A stretch of DNA of 64,000 nt from contig JADANN010000099.1 of the NCBI GenBank assembly GCA_018806985.1, positions 3,505,501 to 3,569,500 of the forward strand, given 5' to 3'. Shown piece after piece: positions 47,444 through 58,900 of this stretch. The position numbers and the translations under genes were made by a program. Under the pieces are notes generated by a model. The model was given only the letters and a program-made list of their open reading frames with translations, ran no database searches and was not told the origin of the DNA. Positions within the stretch are counted from its first letter, which is position 1; each line of letters opens with the position of its first letter. Source of the stretch: Angiostrongylus vasorum. Taxonomy: Eukaryota; Nematoda; Chromadorea; Rhabditida; Metastrongylidae.

Positions 47444-48630
47444 CTGTAAATGAACAGCAATTTACAAAGATAAGGAAGTGGATGAATGGAAATGGACGTG
47501 ACAAACACGGGAAGAAGGACCAGCGTTATCCTATCACTGAAAACAATTCTTAAGTACATTTGCTCATCCAGGCTTTTCTACACAATCTGCTGTTTGCCAT
47601 GTTCACAGAACGTCCAGAACAAACTAACTACCAGAAATATGTTTCAGAGGACATAATCAAAGCATAAAGAAATCATCACTAATATTAGCATTAGAAGTTA
47701 TCCATAGTTGGTTACGAAACGAGCGGAGCGTGGATTTTACAGAGATCAAACACATTGATCGCATAAGAGACACCCCACTCTCTACATATCCCGGAAAACA
47801 TTCCAATCTTGGCGGGACTCGGTGGTTCTACCATTCTGGATAAAGCTAAAAGCGAAAACAAAAGCGAAGAGGAACTCGCTCGATCCCGGACGAGTTATCC
47901 GATCCCAGGGCATGATCGACCAAGCGTTGCGTGGAGTCTCGGAGGAAGATAAATCTGGAAAGCTTGACAAACTGATATCATCTCCTTCATTCCTTCTCTG
48001 CCGACGATTTACTGAACGGTCCGATTCGAGCCGGATCAATTGAGGGCTCGGTAAGTTACTCTCTTTTCGCTCGGAATACTGAACAGAATCGCATTTCGCT
48101 TTTCGTCGCATAGACGATCTTCGTGCAGTGTGACCATCAGTTCAGCATATTATGATATCTGAAGAACTTATGGAGATGTTGCGTCAAAGCACCAGCCACT
48201 GTTCAGTCCCAACATTCAGGCGTGAGCAGCATCGGGTGTTGGTGTGAAAGTACACGCTCACATCACCTTCTGGTTCGGAAACTTTGAGTGCTTAGAGAAG
48301 GTCCCGATTTTCGAGGCATCTGTGAAGATGGGACAAACCGTGGAGTGGGACAAATTTCACTCTTGTGCTTTCAGATTTCTTAATGAAGTTTTCTGTGGAT
48401 TTGCGAATATCTCAGTGCACTCGCTTCTTCAGCTTAAATTTTGGACGATGTTGTTCATTATGTTGATTTCTCGAAGTTGGGAGGATCATCATATTGTTTA
48501 CTTTGTTTTCAGTAAGGTTTTGAAGAATGTATGTTGGTAGAGTATACCGTCGAAGTGTCCATTTTGCTCTGTATTTATATGTAGGTATTTATTTGTTTTT
48601 GACTTATTCAGTCGGAATTAAAAAAGAAGA
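47444..48630. other. Upstream flank of the TECPR2 gene
   Basis: Contains overlapping open frames on both strands at 47782-48111, with moderate GC but no recognisable family or coherent splice pair. The remainder is unique. Confidence 0.35.
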
Positions 48631-48634
48631 GTTA

Positions 48635-48672
48635 CAATGTTTATTATCTATTTACTGCCTGCTATATTTTTT
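48635..48672. repeat. Family D tail fragment
   Basis: TTATCTATTTACTGCCTGCT followed by ATATTTTTTACAGC matches the outer end of family D palindromes and directly precedes the family A copy. Confidence 0.4.
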
Positions 48673-48684
48673 ACAGCTAAGTAA

Positions 48685-49396
48685 AAAAAGGACGAAGGTC
48701 TTGCCGCTGATCAGTCCCTGAAGGATAGACCATGCATTCGACTTCACTAAACATCTTTGGAGGTGATTGAATGCATATCTGACCTTTACAATGATCGCAG
48801 TGGCCTACCGATGTATCGAGTCCATGCTGCCATTCTCCCAGACAGGTCTGGTACCATTTTTTGCCAATCCTGTGGAGGTAGAACGCTTGGTGTAAGAACT
48901 ATTCATCAAATAGTTCCTATTTTCTATATTAGTATATGTTTCTTGTTCACCTGTAACTATCTTAAATCTATCTTCGCATCTTTTCTAAGTTGCCTCTTAG
49001 CAACCATCTCATGCAGATGCCTCGTAGGTGGCTGGAAAGGGATTCTGTAACTTGTTTCAATAGACTGCTCTTCTTTGTCCGACAGTTTGGGCACCTGATT
49101 TAGCAGCAGTCAGCTGAATGTACTTTCCAGCATCTGCGATCCCAAAGAAGTTTCCGAACAAAAGTTTTTATTGTTGTTATTGCTACTATTATCATAAAAG
49201 TTGTAACCCAGCGTCTCGACTCAGCGACTTACACACAAAAGACCCACATGACAGCTCCAAGGACCAATATTCCTAACGACTTGGTATTTATATAAAGTTG
49301 GGAGCTCAACGCCGCAACACTTGATGAGACTGGGGCGCCGGATCGACCCCATGTGCGTTGCAGGGCGCCTTTAACCACTGCGCTACTCGCGCTACT
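48685..49396 (-). mobile_element. SINE family A split by an inserted segment
   Basis: 48685-48893 is the 3' part (GCCGCTGATC.. to CGCTTGGTG) and 49321-49396 the tRNA-like head (CTTGATGAGACTGGGGCGCC to GCGCTACTCGCGC). They meet at the same point of the consensus, so one copy was split by about 430 bases (48894-49320). CTTGGTG and CTTGATG flank the insert and may be a target duplication. The insert itself is not recognised. Confidence 0.65.
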
Positions 49397-49439
49397 ACAT
49401 TGCAGGAAAAAAATTGGAAATAAACAAAACTTCCGCAGA

Positions 49440-49612
49440 TTTATGATTGCTAACGGCACCGTTAAGGTCAAAAACTGGATGAGAGAAAGGCAAGGCAAAG
49501 GCACCAGCTGTGCAGTGGGCAACACGTGAGCCCCAAGAAAGGATAATCGCGAGTTCGAATCTGGCCTGGAAGCCTAGTTTTCCATATATTTCAGAATCAT
49601 TGTGCTTATCTG
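49440..49612 (+). repeat. Family D half-unit
   Basis: GCACCAGCTGTGCAGTGGGC, then GCGAGTTCGAATCTGGCCTG (box-B-like) and TATTTCAGAATCATTGTGC. Related to the right arm of the palindrome at 37035-37410. Confidence 0.5.
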
Positions 49613-51364
49613 AAGATAATTCACGAGCTTTGCTAACGGATATGCGGGTTGGTTTTTTTTGGAAGGGACCCGCTTCCTTTGTAGTACTCACCAATGACTT
49701 CGGAACTGTTGCTTAGTCGATGTGGTGCATAGGGATTGCTATGCACATGAGTGTGCCCAAACATGTATTCAAAAAATAAGGTTGTATATAAATAGAAGAT
49801 ATATTTCAGCCCGCGTGCGTTTAGCGCCAAGCCCATGATGCATTTGGTCTTTATCCCTATGGCCTTTCAGCCACCCAATGAGCTAAGTAGGTTCAAGCCT
49901 CATCTGTTTTCTCATAGTTAGTTCCGTGGATTATTGTCGTACTAATTTCTACAGTGCTAAACGGATACATCGGTCAATGTTCGCAACCTTGCATCAATCA
50001 TTCGACTCTTTTGATGACGCCACAAAGACGATTGGATATTTAGTCTATGCAACGAGTTTTGGGAGTTTGCCGATGATTCAAATTAGTGTTTTATCTTCCC
50101 CGAAGTCTGGTACTAAATCGACGACAATGGAGGAATTTATGAACACGAGGCCGAAGGCGAAACAATTTATCATATGCGTACTTTCCCAGCTCATTGAGCC
50201 GACACGAGATTGGCATAAGAAATTTTTCGTTCGAGTAACCTCTCACAGCCTTCACCTTCTTCGGAGCCGCGTTGAACCGCTTCGATTTTCCACAGCAGGT
50301 CGATGTCGCATCGCGTCGAATCTTCTGGACTGCGGTACGGCTCAAACGAAGAACCTCATTTGGTAGTGCTCTTTTATACAGGATACATGTTAACCTATTT
50401 TCACAAATATTTTTTGCTGAAATGCATCGTGGAGCAGCCGTTATGGGGAGCAGCAATATTTTAGAAAGCGACCTCCATTAAACCTCGGCAAGAATAACCA
50501 ACAAAATTTGTTTGTATTTCTACGAAAACTTCCTAAAACCTCTTTAAGTAGAGAAGCTCGAGAAGGATTCGTAAGACTTAAACAAAACTTTTTACTAAGA
50601 AAATTTCTGTTGCTTATGATGCAAGATTATTCATGAGGATAGTGTCGTTTCAGTATCTAGGGACCAAGAAAAGAAGTTATCCACTGCAGTTATCCACTCT
50701 TAACGTCTCTTTACGCATTTGCGATGACATGAGTTCTATAGATGTGATTAGTGGAGGAAATTCTGGCTTGCATCACCTCTATAGAGATCATTTTTTTTCT
50801 AACGGCTTATTTTGACGTAGAGGACCCCTTCCTTATATCGTTTGTTATCAGATAATTGCTTGTCCAACTCAGATTTTGTGAGCGGCGTCAATCGGTAAAA
50901 GCTCTCCTCTGCGCTCAGGAACAACAAAAATCATCGACTCGGTTGAATGCGGCTGTGAGGAGGGCGAAAGCGCGGAGACGTTAGCAGAGTAAAGGTTTTT
51001 GGACGAACGTCATGTCAACTCAATCATACAAGCAATTATTCAAAAAACCCTTTGTCGAACGAGTTCATTAAACGTTAATTTGACTAAAAAATTGATCCCT
51101 ATTTCAATTTTAATCAAGCTGTCGCAGGGAATTGGTAAAATGGAGAAATGGAGAAATTAGCTCAACGTAAGCTGCAAAACATTCCAAATTCTAACGTCAA
51201 AGTGTTCACATGTTGGACCATAGTAATATATAGTTACAGTAGCGTACGTAATATGTGCCATTCATACCCATACAGCGGCAGTGCGAAGTCTCCTCGACAA
51301 ACTTGTCTTGTTCACAATGCCTCAAGTCCTTCAGTTATCAGAAAATACTGTTTACTGTGATAAT
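49613..51364. other. Intergenic, with a double-strand open region and a weak PLE tail trace
   Basis: Frames are open on both strands over 49926-50456. The minus one (EVLRLSRTAVQKIRRDATST) is mildly reminiscent of a transposase helix-turn-helix, but I cannot support a call. Near 50951-50985 a degenerate hammerhead-like block (GTGAGGAGGGCGAAAGCGCG, GAGACGTTAGC) suggests an old PLE 3' end. Confidence 0.3.
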
Positions 51365-51720
51365 TTTTCATTTACTACCCCCTACAATTTTTTCACGGAA
51401 GGGTATTGTGTGAGATACAACCACAGTGATGTTGAGATATTTGCAAAACTCGGACCTCACGTGTCTGCGGTGAGGATCGAACATTACCCTTTCCAGGGGG
51501 CTTACATGTTCACCACCGCACCACGCGAGTCCTTCGTTTCCCTTTTCTCTCAGCTAGTTTTATATAGTTAAGGTAGACAGAAAACCAGCTGAGAGAAAAC
51601 AAAGGACCTGCGTGGTGCGGTGGTGAACGCGTTAGCCCCCGTAAAGGGTTATGTTCGATACCCACCACAGACACCTGAGGTCGGCAGTTTTACAAATATC
51701 TCAGCATATTTTTTAATGTA
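51365..51720. repeat. Family D palindrome (best example)
   Basis: Left arm about 51400-51565 and right arm about 51580-51712 are inverted copies around a 13-base spacer. Each arm carries a tRNA-like element, e.g. right arm GTGGTGCGGTGGTGAACGCG, TTATGTTCGATACCCACC, then TTTTACAAATATCTCAGC. The two internal promoters would fire outward on opposite strands. Confidence 0.75.
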
Positions 51721-51971
51721 AAGGAAAAAGGTACGAGGCGGTTACAATCGGAAATTTGGCGTCATGACGAACGTGGGTTTTTTACTTCGTCAAAGAACAA
51801 ATCGTCTGTGGTGTGACTGGAAGGTATAGTGATTAAGACATGCCATACTTTTGCAAATTCCCGTTCTTTCTTCCAAGTCTTAGGAACAATTGATTTCCCA
51901 TTGATCGAAGTTTATTGAAACATTTCGGTACACCTCCATATATTTTTAGTTCGCTAAACAAAGAAAAGTAC

Positions 51972-52335
51972 AGGGGCGGATAGCACAGTGGTAGTGATGT
52001 ACGTCATCACGAGTGTGGTGCTAGTTCGATCCTGCTCGGGCCAACTAGTCACTCATCCCTCCGGTGTCGGGAAATTGGTACCAGACTTGTCCGGTAAAAA
52101 TCTCTCTTTGCAGTCCAATTGGGGACGTTCTAGCCCGGCTATCCCAGGACTCCAGGAGGAATTGCTCGACAAGCATTCTATGACATCCAAGATGAAATGA
52201 AAATCCTCAAGCAGCAACCGAAGCCACACGTAAAGTTGGAAGATCTTCGTGGATAATGGATGCGAGGAACCGAATCGAATGTGTGAAGTGCTGGGATCAG
52301 AACAATAGACATGAAGATGAGTCATAGAGAGTAAC
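51972..52335 (+). mobile_element. tRNA-headed SINE, family B (full length)
   Basis: GGGGCGGATAGCACAGTGGT, box-B-like GCTAGTTCGATCC, TCGGGAAATTGGTACCAGAC, CCTCAAGCAGCAACCGAAGC, GATAATGGATGCGAGGAACC. It lies about 600 bases beyond the 3' end of the receptor gene. Confidence 0.85.
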
Positions 52336-52937
52336 AAAAAAGTAAAACACGAAAATATCTCGTCAACATCTGCATTGTCCAACGAATTTTTCTGGATCTG
52401 CTGTTAGTAGCTTTCGAATGTCATATCTACCCAGTAAGAAGACATTCATGATTCAAAGTGGCTATCTCCAACACATTTAAGCATTGAGGTAGCTACAGTA
52501 GGTTATGTTTCGTACTCAAATCGGACAAAGGCTTAGCTCGTGGAAGATGAAACAGAAGCTTTTACTAAATTGCAAAATGTTACCATAACAACAAAGAAAA
52601 CTGCCTGCAGTTTACAGATCTGGCATCGAGCTATATGCAGCTTTTAAGCAAAACCCGCATTTCGAAAGTTGCCTAATATCAAAATAATCAAGCAGAGGTA
52701 GTTCTAGAACGCAGCAATGGAAGTTTGCAAACGAAGTGAAAAATTACCAACAAATCATTGTAGTAGTAAACATAAACGGAATAAAACGAACAGGATCCAA
52801 GAAAGTTGAGGAATTTTTCGCTTTGAGGTTTAAGTTATGATAAACTGTTCATAGAGACTCGAACGCAACAATACAACCTAAGAACATTCAATTCTCATAT
52901 TGTCCTTCTTTACTTTCACTCTCTACATAAACGTGTG
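52336..52937. other. 3' flank of the receptor gene
   Basis: No exon or repeat seen. No AATAAA was spotted on the minus strand just after the stop; one AATAAA occurs inside the last codons. Confidence 0.4.
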
Positions 52938-55900
52938 TTAGGCACACAATTCATTTTTTATTAGATGACAGTCGGTAGCAGTGCTCGATCGGTCGGCGAC
53001 TAATACCGTTCCGAGCTGGAAGAACAGATCTGGATAGGCCTGTGACATTGAGCTTTCGTCGTTCTCTCGTTCCTGTGGGCTGCACCTTCGACCACCATTC
53101 GTTGCGTGTAATTCATCAAGACTTTCACGCGTTAGTCCGTGTTCGATTGTATACCTGTAAGACATTTCTTTTAGAATGAGAGGTTTTTAGCAATAATCTG
53201 CCAATGACTTGATCAGCAACAACTTATCATTTTGTTTCGTTAAGCTAGCCACTATTACTTACTTACTTTTTACCTTGCTCAGAACTTTGATTCCACAGCA
53301 ACTTCTGATGTAAAATGAAATGTGAACTCGTCATTCAGAATTCCATACCAACAACTACTAAGCCGTTCTATTCCATGCAGGATATGAGCGTATGCGTGGT
53401 TAAAGGTCTGCTGTGGTGTCCATAGTCTTGGATTTTACCTTACCTTTTGAGAAAACTAACTCTTGACGACGTTCACAAATTGGTACCAAATACGCATCCC
53501 TTCAAAGTTAATAAACGTTGAATGCTTAATAATTTGTCGCTCACTTTATCCACTACAGTAAAACGGCAGACTTTTGAAGTCGATGAGTCGTTTTCCTTTC
53601 ATCACTTCTTGTCGTGAAAGCTCATTTCTCTAATAATGAATCGATTTAACAAACGGGATTCTATCCAATAAGACACTTTACTGCCCTTGGATGCTTTGCT
53701 GATACTGCGGATGCTAGGCTCGTTTTGCAAGAGTGCCCAGAGATTATTTTCTCCTTAAATTCCCACTCATAATGTTTGTAATACGCCCCTTTTTACGCGA
53801 ATACAAGCACAAGAAGAACTACATGTAGAAAAAGGTGATGCGTCAATTCTGACTTGGAGAATTTTCAAAACTATATGTATTTAAACACTGTAGTTATCGG
53901 AAAAACTACATTGTCGAAAAACCCTCACGATCTCAGTTTTATGCACGATCGAGTAAAAGAGAGCAAAGTTTCCTTCCATGGTCGAGTGGTCGCACAATTT
54001 TACAATTCATATTTTTTCTAACTTTATGTTTTGCAACCAGAGGTACCCATGCAGTGGTTATCATGTAGTGCAGTGGTTAAACGTGCCTTGAAATACAAGC
54101 AAGATCCGTCGCTAGTTCGACTCCACTCAAAGTTCTACCCTATGGCTCACTATCTGAAGTTCGCTAAGCATATTCGAATTTTTGAGCTGGGTCATTCGAG
54201 TAGTACTCTGTGAGAATCACTTCATCACCTTTCCATGTAGATTCTACCGTACTTAATCAAAGACTCTAGAACGAATCCAGAAGAAAGCACCCTTTGTACC
54301 TACTATAAAGAAGGACCACAGTTAGAGGAGCATGGAATCACGATGAATGATCGCTTTTATTGATGTTGAAATCTGTGTTTGCTCTACCTCAATGGCTCAT
54401 TCATAGTTTCACCATTACACATGAAGTACCTTGTAAGGATTACAGTGGTAAATCATTTTCAACGTTGTGATGAATTCCTTTCGTATATCTGATTGACTGT
54501 AAACGTAGATTGGCAGCCGAAGCGCACCAGCAAATACAGTCAGCAGCGACACCTAAAGAAAAAATCACGGGTTAAAACCAATCATGGTAGTGGTTCAATT
54601 GGTTTCTCTACGTAGCCAATTCTGAACAAAAACGAAACACTCCGTGATTAGCGAATGTGCTACTACGTGAAAACAGCAAAACTAAATGCGAATTTGAAAA
54701 ATGTTCTTTCAATTTATGAACCGTATTTCTTTCCATTACTCTTAACCTGTACTGAACTTGGAACTTTATCGCGCGACGACCGGGCGGGACGATATGGCTT
54801 GGTTGCAATTCAGAGATCTCTGTCACCTAACAGTGGACGATGCTGATTTTCCGTAAAATATGATTGATTTCGCACTCGCACGATTGATTTCTGTTAACTA
54901 GGTAGTAACTGCTACCTTAACAGACTTAAACAAGAGGATTTGCTCTACTGTTTTTGCGCGTAAATGTTAATATTGGATACTTGGATACTTGGATGCTTCG
55001 ATGGCCCGTCTTCGCTGGTTGCGCGGGCCACAGCATAATTTCCATTCTTTAAAGATTTGCTGGTTTAGCCAGTGTGGTTCGCTGGAGTTCGAAGGGCAGA
55101 CTGGCCAAAGTCTGCCCTAGGTCGTCACCAGCACAGGCATTGGCAGCCGTTGTGGATCAGAAGGAGATTTGCCACCATGCAACTAGTTTGATACCAGGAC
55201 CGTAGTGCGTCCTGGCATTGCTTTAGTCTTAGCTGAGCTTCCCGCTGGATACACCGGACTCCTTCTCAGCTTGGGAGACCATGCCGTAGGGATGAATACA
55301 ATCGCTCTACATCGCAGTCCCACACCCAGGAACACATTCCAGCCACGATGAGGAGGTAAACCGTTGGGATGATGTAAATATTGATTCTAAATCATTATGG
55401 CTAAGGAGCCAGACACATTGTTGTCAGCACTTTATTCATATGGTATTCATGTACTCGATACAAAAACTATTCACGACAAAGAGTGAGAAAGAAGTAACAA
55501 CCAGATATTGGTCAAACAGCGCGTGTAGCGCAAGGGTCTTGGGCGCACTGCAACACACAAATGATCCCTGGTTCGATCCTCCACTCACGATTCACCAAGC
55601 TTTCCATCCTTCAGGGGTCGACAAATGAGTATTCAATGTGTCTGGAGGATAGCAGCACTGACTTAATACATCGACAAGTGATACCGTGTAGGCCAGATAT
55701 GCAACCGGCTGCCTCTAAAGCTAGCCGATGAAGGTGAATGCATGGTGCCTCTACTCATCAACGCTGATCGCTTCATCCTTTATCGTTGTCACTGTTCAAA
55801 ACTGGTTTCTGTAGCCTTGGCGTATGGTTGACTATACTGATTTTCCGAAAATTGTAGGAGTTGGGAAGCTGCTAACTTAATAAGAGGCTTTGTTCCATTT

Positions 55901-58900
55901 CTTTGGGGTACACATGTTACTAATGTTACTATATACTATAATTTTTTTTTACATTGCCGTCTTCCTAGCGAGAAGTGTTACTATTTTCTATATTTTCCTA
56001 TATCACACTCTTTCTATATCAAGGAATTCGATTTCTTTCTTATTCATTTATTATTGTCATTTCCCCTTTCTTTCATCTTCTTCTGCTTGCTTTGTTTTCT
56101 AAGCCTAACAGATCTCGTGTTGATGTGATTGATATGATTCCTATGAATTTCCCTGTTTATCGCTCCGTATGAGTTTTACTGTTGAACAATTTGATTTTAT
56201 AGGGGAGCGCCGTTTAAATAAATGACGAAGCCAACTTCTTCGATGAACTCAACGTCGAGGATGATTATGGTACTGTTGAAGGCGTGTTAGTGGACACTAG
56301 CAGCTAAATGCCTTTGCAGTATCCATATGTAAGGAGGACGAGTAAATGCTACACATATTTCTGCTTACTCGTGTACTATTTCATGTGCAAAGTAGTGCAA
56401 AAGTGTTTGGTACACATATAGAGGATCTGTTAGAACTACATGCGGGAAATCGCGGTCAGTGACTTCAGGATACGTGTAAATGAGGCTTATTTTAAGGATG
56501 GTTGTGCTTCTTGCCATTGTCTAGTCGTTTCCTACCCTGAAATAAGCCCAAAGCCAAGAAAAATAGAAGAGCTGTTCTGGATGCTTCAAGAGGTTAACAA
56601 TTCAGTACGGCCCAAATATGTTAGAAAGTGCTGGTGGAAACTAAATCTAATCGGTGTAGGGAGATGCTTCTATTTAGAGTGTTTTAAACCTCTTAAATAA
56701 TGCACAAAAAATGAGGGTATCGTAATTACTTTTACCCACTACCTATTATTTTTTTTAATGTTGGGTTATGACTAAATATAATCACAATGATGTTGAGATA
56801 TTTGCAAAACTCCGGATCACAGATGTCTGCGATGGGGATCTAGCAAGTCATTACCCTTTCCCGAGGGTAACATGTTCACCACTACACCATGCAGGTCCCT
56901 TGTTTCGCCTTACTCTCAGCCGTGTTTTATGGGTTCTATCACAATCAACCGTCAACGGGACCGATCTTGGGAGCAGAAATGGACAATGCACGTGTTAACC
57001 ATCAGAGAGGGTAATGGAATGTACATATTATTTTGCAGAACTGAACGTTCCCTCGAGAAATTGGTAAGTGTCTGATACATACTTACTTGGATACTTGGAT
57101 GCCACATCTTCACTGGTTGCGCGAGCCTCAGCACAATTCCCACTTTTTCGGAGTTTTGCTGGTTTAGCCAGTGTGGTTCTCTGGAGTCCGGAGGTCAGCC
57201 TAGCCAAAGTCTGTCCAGGGTCATCACCATCTTAGGCGGTCGCCGCCCTCGCGGATCACAGAGAGATTTGTCACCACGCCACTAGTTTGAGTTTGTCATA
57301 CCAAGACGTCGGTGGTTTATGGCATTGGTTTACACTTAGCTGGGCTTCTTGATGGAAACTAATGAGGGATTAATCCCCCCCTGCTGCACATCGCAACCCG
57401 ACATTCAGGAACGCCTCCCAGCCGCGATGAGGCGGAAAACCGTTGAGAGGTTGCTGTCTGTTACATTTTTAACAGAATAAGTTCACAATACCGACTCTTC
57501 ATTTCTTTCTGCATTCGTTTAAAAAATTTGCTGCATTCTTAGCGTACAAACGCGAGGTTGTTCCTCTCTTCTTTACTGACAAATAAGCTGACCTTCGGCG
57601 AATTTCACCTACTTCAGTGTTTGGAAAGAAATAGAGTTGATTTCAGTTCACCCAGACAAACACCTCCATTCTCAAACAGAGAGGACAATAAACTAAGATT
57701 TCAATCGCGCAACGCCTTGCCATAGATTTTAATCCTGTGCTTCGTGATGACAAAGTTTATAACAATGATGATGCAATAGAAAGAGCTGTTGAACGAAATA
57801 TAGCCAGGGAAATAACTGATTCTTCTCATTCTCGTAAAAGCGTATAGCGCAGTGGTTGGAGATGCATTACAATACAGACATGGTCTTTGGTTCGATCTCG
57901 GTCATGAAAACCACACCGCCCGCTCACAGAGGTCTGCAAATTGGTAACAGATTCGTTTGATGAATACATCAGTACGCCCCCATCAAGCACTTGTATGCGC
58001 CAAATATGCATGCACGCAACCATATGATTCTTGGTGGAATCGAATTTAGAGGAGCAAGGGAGTGAAATCGTAAAGGTCACAAGTTATAGGAAACTTTTTT
58101 GAACACAACGTTCAGACCATCAGCAAAGGACTAAGAGAATAAGAAGTGAAGATTTTTTTTCAAAGAGACAATGTGTGCAGTCACATCGATGGATCTGCAC
58201 CTGTGGACGCCTAGTCGTTTCTAGATACAATAAGCTATTCTGATAGTGTCCGCTAAACATTCATGCTTGAATAACATCTATACAAGATTTTTTTCAGGAT
58301 TTACCACTTTACACGCAGGCGAGATGTCCTTAAGCATTGTGTTTTGTTGCGAAAACTGCAGTTAGCTTGACAAACAAACACGGCCGAGAATCAATTTTTC
58401 CGTAGCAAAAATGTGGAGAAAAGCTTTTCCTGGGAGGTTGATCTGCGCCCGACAAGCTATCGAATGGATGGAAAAAAGTGGCAAATGTTCTGAACGGCAA
58501 AGTAAACCACGTGTATACAACAGCACCGCCCACTCCGCGAACCTACATGCTGTTTTGGGTATGGATTATCGTTCATTACAACCTCAACATTGTCCATTGC
58601 GGGCTTTTTTTTTGCTCTGAGATGAGATTGGCATGAATAGAGCATGTTAACACGCACTTTCCCGCATGTAGACTATAAAACGAGATGCATTTCGAATCAC
58701 ATGAGGCGTTTACATTGACCTTGTTTTAGAAGCACTAGGCACTAAGCATTTAAGGATAAGAGTTTTGGAAATAGGGGCTAACTGGACACTTCCAAAATAA
58801 AGTGGACTGAGTATTTCAATGAAAACATAAGTTCTTTTGATAGTGAAGAAAATGAGAGGTTTTTTCCTGCGTTTTGCTCAGTGCTATATTTCAGTTATAA

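Noticed and set aside
46998..47504. 168-codon minus-strand frame taken as one exon
   Set aside because: Only 47443-47280 is supported by splice sites. The remainder is intron and a family C repeat.
47782..48111. Overlapping frames upstream of TECPR2 as an extra N-terminal exon
   Set aside because: The ATG at 47375 with a phase-0 join already gives a coherent start; neither strand shows a matching donor.
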